A DNA stretch of 64,000 nt from Rothia santali (GTDB lineage: Bacteria; Actinomycetota; Actinomycetes; Actinomycetales; Micrococcaceae), in contig NZ_JANAFB010000007.1 of assembly GCF_024199905.1 (NCBI RefSeq), positions 1 through 64,000 on the forward strand. Reading direction: 5' to 3'. Made by a program: the position numbers and the translations under genes. The notes below the pieces were generated by a model, which made no database searches, was not told the DNA's origin, and worked only from the letters and a program-made list of their open reading frames with translations. This document shows, one piece after another, positions 61,054 through 64,000 of this stretch (position 1 is the first letter of the stretch; every line of letters starts with the position of its first letter).

Positions 61054-62194
61054 CCGGCACGTGCCGCTCCTCCGGCCCCGAGTACGCCGAGAGCGGGCGG
61101 ATCAGGGAGTTGTCCGCCAGCTGCTCCATGACGTGAGCGGTCCACCCGGTGATCCGGGAGGCCACGAACAGCGGTGTGAAGGTCGGGGTGTCGAAGCCCA
61201 TCAGGTGGTAGACCGGCCCGGTGGGGTAGTCGAGGTTGGGCTTGATGCCCTTGGCCTCGTCCATGGACTTCGCCAGGCCGTCGTACAGGCCCAGCAGCTC
61301 GGGCCGTCCGTAGTGCTCGATCATTTCGTGCAGGGAGGCCTCCATGGTCGGCACCCGGGAGTCGCCGTGCTTGTACACGCGGTGGCCGAAGCCCATGATC
61401 TTGCGCTTCTGGGCGAGGGCGGCGTCCATCCACTCCTTGGCGCGGCGCTCGGCCTCCTCCTGCGGCTCATCCGTCCGGATCCCGATCTCCTCGAACGTCT
61501 CCATGACGGCCTCGTTGGCACCGCCGTGCAGCGCGCCCTTCAGCGCCCCGACGGCGCCGGTCACGGCCGAGTGAAGGTCCGCGAGCGAGGAGGCGATGGT
61601 CCGGGCGGTGAAGGTCGAGCAGTTGAAGGAGTGCTCGGCGTAGAGCACCATCGAGACGGAGAACGCCCGGACGACCTCTGGGGCCGGCACCTCGCCGAAG
61701 GCCATGTGCAGGAAGTTCTCGCAGTAGTCCAGGTCCTCCCGCGGCTCCACGGGGTCCTGGCCGCGGCGGCGGCGCTGGTCGTAGGCGACCACGGCGGGCA
61801 TGGCCGCGAACAGCCGCTGCGCCTTGGCCAGGTTGGCCTCCGGGGAGGCGTCCTCCGACCGGGGGTCCTGGGCGCCCAGCACGGAGACCGCGGTGCGGCA
61901 CACGTCCATGGGGTGGCAGTCGGCGGGCAGGGCGTCGATCACGGCCCTCAGCTCCGGCGAGAGGGCCCGGTGGGACCGCTCGACCTCGAGGAACGCGGCC
62001 AGCTCGCGCTCGCCGGGCAGCTCCCCGGTCCAGATCAGCAGCGCGACCTCCTCGAAGGAGCACCGCGCGGCCAGCTCCTGCACCGGGTAACCCCGGTACA
62101 GCAGCGAGTTGGACTCGGGGTCGACCTTGGAGATCGCGGTGGTGTCCGCGACGACCCCGGCCAAGCCCTTGTGGATCTCGTTCTCGGTGCTCAT
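61034..62194 (-). CDS. prpC: 2-methylcitrate synthase (citrate synthase family)
   Basis: 386 residues. Condenses propionyl-CoA with oxaloacetate in the methylcitrate cycle. Citrate-synthase blocks seen: LLYRGYPVQELAARCSFEEV, LYAEHSFNCSTFTAR (His), GALHGGANEAVM (His), GFGHRVYKHGDSRV, and late VASRITGWTAHVMEQ. Placement with prpB and prpD makes 2-methylcitrate rather than citrate the likely product. The start has GAGGA 4 nt upstream. The last residues are repeated at DNA level by a tandem duplication. Confidence 0.93.
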   Translation of the reverse strand: MSTENEIHKGLAGVVADTTAISKVDPESNSLLYRGYPVQELAARCSFEEVALLIWTGELPGERELAAFLEVERSHRALSPELRAVIDALPADCHPMDVCRTAVSVLGAQDPRSEDASPEANLAKAQRLFAAMPAVVAYDQRRRRGQDPVEPREDLDYCENFLHMAFGEVPAPEVVRAFSVSMVLYAEHSFNCSTFTARTIASSLADLHSAVTGAVGALKGALHGGANEAVMETFEEIGIRTDEPQEEAERRAKEWMDAALAQKRKIMGFGHRVYKHGDSRVPTMEASLHEMIEHYGRPELLGLYDGLAKSMDEAKGIKPNLDYPTGPVYHLMGFDTPTFTPLFVASRITGWTAHVMEQLADNSLIRPLSAYSGPEERHVPEADAQA

Positions 62195-62232
62195 GTCATC
62201 CTCCTCGACGACGGTGTGGTGTCCATTCTCGC

Positions 62233-63144
62233 TCAGTCGGCGTGGCGCTGGGGGACCTCGAAGTCGAAGACCCCCTCGTCGAAGCGGCCGTACCCCTCGT
62301 AGTCCACCAGCTCGTAGAGGCGGGCGCGGGTCAGCATCGCGTCCACCTCCCGCTCCTGGGTCCCGTCGCGCTCGATCGCCTCCAGCACGCGCTCCATGGC
62401 CCCGAGCGCGCTGCGCAGCAGGGTGACCGGGTAGATGACCATGTTGACCCCGACGCCGGCCAGCTCCTCCGCGGTGAACAGCCGGGACTTGCCGAACTCG
62501 GTCATGTTCGCCAGGATCGGCACGTCGAGGGCCTCGCGCACGGCGCGGAACTCGTCCAGGTCCCTCATGGCCTCGGGGAAGATCGCGTCGGCGCCGGCGT
62601 CGACCAGGGCGCGCATCCGGTCGATCGCGGCGTCGAGGCCCTCGACGCCGCGCAGGTCCGTGCGCGCCATGATCAGGAAGTCCGGGTCCCGGCGGGCCTC
62701 CGCGGCGGCCTTGACGCGCTTGACCGCGGTCGCCTCGTCCACCACGCTCTTGTTCTCGAGGTGCCCGCACCGCTTGGGGTTGACCTGGTCCTCGATGTGG
62801 CAGCCGGCCAGCCCCGCGGCCTCCAGCTCCTGGACCGTGCGGGCGACGTTCATGGGCTCGCCGAAGCCGGTGTCGGCGTCGACGACCGCCGGCAGGTCCG
62901 TCATCCGCGCGATCTGGCCGGCGCGCTGGGCCACCTCGGTCAGCGTCGTCATCCCGATGTCCGGGAAGCCGAGCTCGTTGGCCAGCACGGCCCCGGAGAC
63001 GTAGACGCCGTCGAAGCCCTTCTCCTGGATCAGCCGCGCGGAGAGCGGGGTGTAGGCGCCGGGGAACCGGTGGAGGGCGCCGTCGGCCAGCATGTCCCGC
63101 AGCCGGCGGCGCTTCTGCTCGGGCGTGGTGTCCGGGTACAGCAT
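62233..63144 (-). CDS. prpB: Methylisocitrate lyase
   Basis: 303 residues, isocitrate lyase/PEP mutase superfamily. Splits 2-methylisocitrate into pyruvate and succinate. The signature KRCGH (in QVNPKRCGHLENKS) holds the catalytic Cys; VVDADTGFGEPMNV binds Mg; ARTDLRGVEGLD and NMTEFGKSRLF follow. The ATG abuts the prpD stop (TAG then ATG), so translation is coupled. prpC follows after 38 bp. Confidence 0.96.
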   Translation of the reverse strand: MLYPDTTPEQKRRRLRDMLADGALHRFPGAYTPLSARLIQEKGFDGVYVSGAVLANELGFPDIGMTTLTEVAQRAGQIARMTDLPAVVDADTGFGEPMNVARTVQELEAAGLAGCHIEDQVNPKRCGHLENKSVVDEATAVKRVKAAAEARRDPDFLIMARTDLRGVEGLDAAIDRMRALVDAGADAIFPEAMRDLDEFRAVREALDVPILANMTEFGKSRLFTAEELAGVGVNMVIYPVTLLRSALGAMERVLEAIERDGTQEREVDAMLTRARLYELVDYEGYGRFDEGVFDFEVPQRHAD

Positions 63145-64000
63145 CTAGAAGATCCCCTTCGGTCCGGTGGCCAGCTCGACGTCGGCCGTGACGTTCAGCG
63201 CGCCCAGCTCGCCCGGGGCGAGCTCGGCGAGGTTCTCGGCGGCGTCGATGAAGCGGTCGAGCTCGGCGTCGGCGACCCGGCCCTCGGCCAGCGTGCGCAG
63301 CTTGCGCACGTACTGCTCGCGGGCGAAGGGGCGGGCGCCGAGCGGGTGGGCGTCGGCCACCGCGATCTCCTCCACGATCCGCGTCCCGTCCGTCAGCGTG
63401 ATCTCCGCGCGTCCGCCGAAGGCCTTCTCCCGCGGGTCGATCGCGTGGTAGCGGCGGGTCCATTCCGGGTCCTCCTCGGTGGTGACCTTGCGCCACAGGG
63501 CCACGGTGTCCCGGCGGCCCGCGCGCTCGGGGGCGTAGGAGGCGTCGTGGCTCCACGCGCCGTCCTGCAGGGCGACCGTGAAGATGTAGGGGATCGAGTG
63601 GTCGAGGGTCTCGCGGGAGGCCGTGGGGTCGTACTTCTGGGGGTCGTTGGCGCCGGAGCCGATCACGTAGTGGGTGTGGTGGGAGGTGTGCAGGACGATC
63701 GACTCCACGCGCTCCGGGTCGCCCAGCTCGGGGTGCTCGGCGTGCAGGCGGCGGGCCAGGTCGATCCAGGCCTGGGCCTGGTACTCGGCGGAGTGCTCTT
63801 TGGTGTAGGTGTCCAGGATCGCGCGCTTGGGCTCGCCGGGGGCGGGCAGCGGGACCTCGTAGGCGGCGTCGGGCCCGTCCAGCAGCCAGGCGATGACGCC
63901 GTCCTCGCCCTCGTAGATCGGCACGGGGGAGGTCTGCCCGCGCATGGCCCGGTCCACCGACTCCACGGCCATCTTGCCCGCGAAGGCCGGGGCGTGGGCC
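63145..64000 (-). CDS. prpD: 2-methylcitrate dehydratase PrpD, C-terminal part (5' end outside window)
   Basis: About 285 residues of the C-terminal region of a MmgE/PrpD-family dehydratase, which makes 2-methyl-cis-aconitate. The frame runs off the right edge ([10 protein letters not shown] precedes the first internal Met), so the N-terminal half is missing. Blocks [45 protein letters not shown] and [13 protein letters not shown] are typical of PrpD. First of the three visible genes of the leftward prpD-prpB-prpC operon. Confidence 0.93.
   Translation of the reverse strand, partial: AHAPAFAGKMAVESVDRAMRGQTSPVPIYEGEDGVIAWLLDGPDAAYEVPLPAPGEPKRAILDTYTKEHSAEYQAQAWIDLARRLHAEHPELGDPERVESIVLHTSHHTHYVIGSGANDPQKYDPTASRETLDHSIPYIFTVALQDGAWSHDASYAPERAGRRDTVALWRKVTTEEDPEWTRRYHAIDPREKAFGGRAEITLTDGTRIVEEIAVADAHPLGARPFAREQYVRKLRTLAEGRVADAELDRFIDAAENLAELAPGELGALNVTADVELATGPKGIF

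Overview
This is a chromosomal window from a high-GC Gram-positive bacterium (Actinomycetota). The lineage is supported by the 16S rRNA (a Micrococcales-type sequence, closest in memory to Nesterenkonia/Kocuria-like Micrococcaceae; not verified by search), by gene order, and by actinobacterial features: PriA-type HisA, TlyA, an SseB-like gene and a DUF1844 gene beside infC, leaderless GTG/ATG genes, and an SOS-box-controlled LysM gene facing lexA. Most of the order miaA-dapF-hflX-lexA/LysM, infC-rpmI-rplT-tsnR-pheST-arg genes, and tyrS-TPR gene-HAD-small gene-tlyA-nadK-recN-pyrG-Nudix-xerD matches what I know of Mycobacterium tuberculosis and Arthrobacter relatives, so this is mainly conserved core genome. 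No CRISPR array, prophage, insertion sequence or tRNA gene was seen.

Layout. 1-1.5 kb: end of miaA, then dapF. 1.6-9.1 kb: an accessory block with a leftward operon (gluconate-dehydrogenase-like subunit 3, GMC flavoprotein, large FAD/Fe-S 2-hydroxyacid dehydrogenase-like protein), a divergent IclR regulator, a butanediol-dehydrogenase-like SDR and a small ABM-fold protein. 9.2-15 kb: RsmC-like methyltransferase, hflX, DinG-like helicase, lexA and the divergent LysM SOS gene. 15-20 kb: hisC-hisB-hisH, a small membrane protein, priA (hisA), SseB-like and DUF1844 genes. 20-28 kb: infC (ATT start, leader with an attenuator-like terminator)-rpmI-rplT, an rRNA 2'-O-methyltransferase, a Nudix gene, pheS-pheT, a membrane protein. 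28-39 kb: quinone reductase (leftward), argC-J-(B-D)-F-R, an ankyrin gene, argG, argH. 39-43.4 kb: apt, HelD-type helicase, tyrS. 43.5-49.6 kb: one complete 16S-23S-5S operon with two upstream promoters and an intrinsic terminator. 49.8-61 kb: an Arg/Asp/Gly-rich TPR-like protein, a frameshifted HAD phosphatase, a small protein, tlyA, nadK, recN, pyrG, Nudix, xerD. 61-64 kb: prpC, prpB and the 3' part of prpD on the minus strand (methylcitrate cycle).

How it works together. The two arg transcription units carry the same tandem AT-rich ARG-box-like arrangement, with half-sites 20 bp apart, and ArgR is encoded in the first unit. lexA and the LysM gene share an intergenic region with up to three SOS boxes. 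At least seven genes have a TANNNT -10 element 6-8 nt before the start codon and no Shine-Dalgarno, the signature of leaderless transcripts. Several reading frames look disturbed by single-base indels (argB/argD junction, rRNA methyltransferase, HAD phosphatase). These could be real or could be sequence errors, and they limit how firmly the argB-argD fusion can be believed.

Most unusual items: the RGG-like low-complexity protein with a strongly acidic tail beside the rRNA operon, the accessory redox island, the in-frame argB-argD fusion, and the infC leader with competing hairpins.
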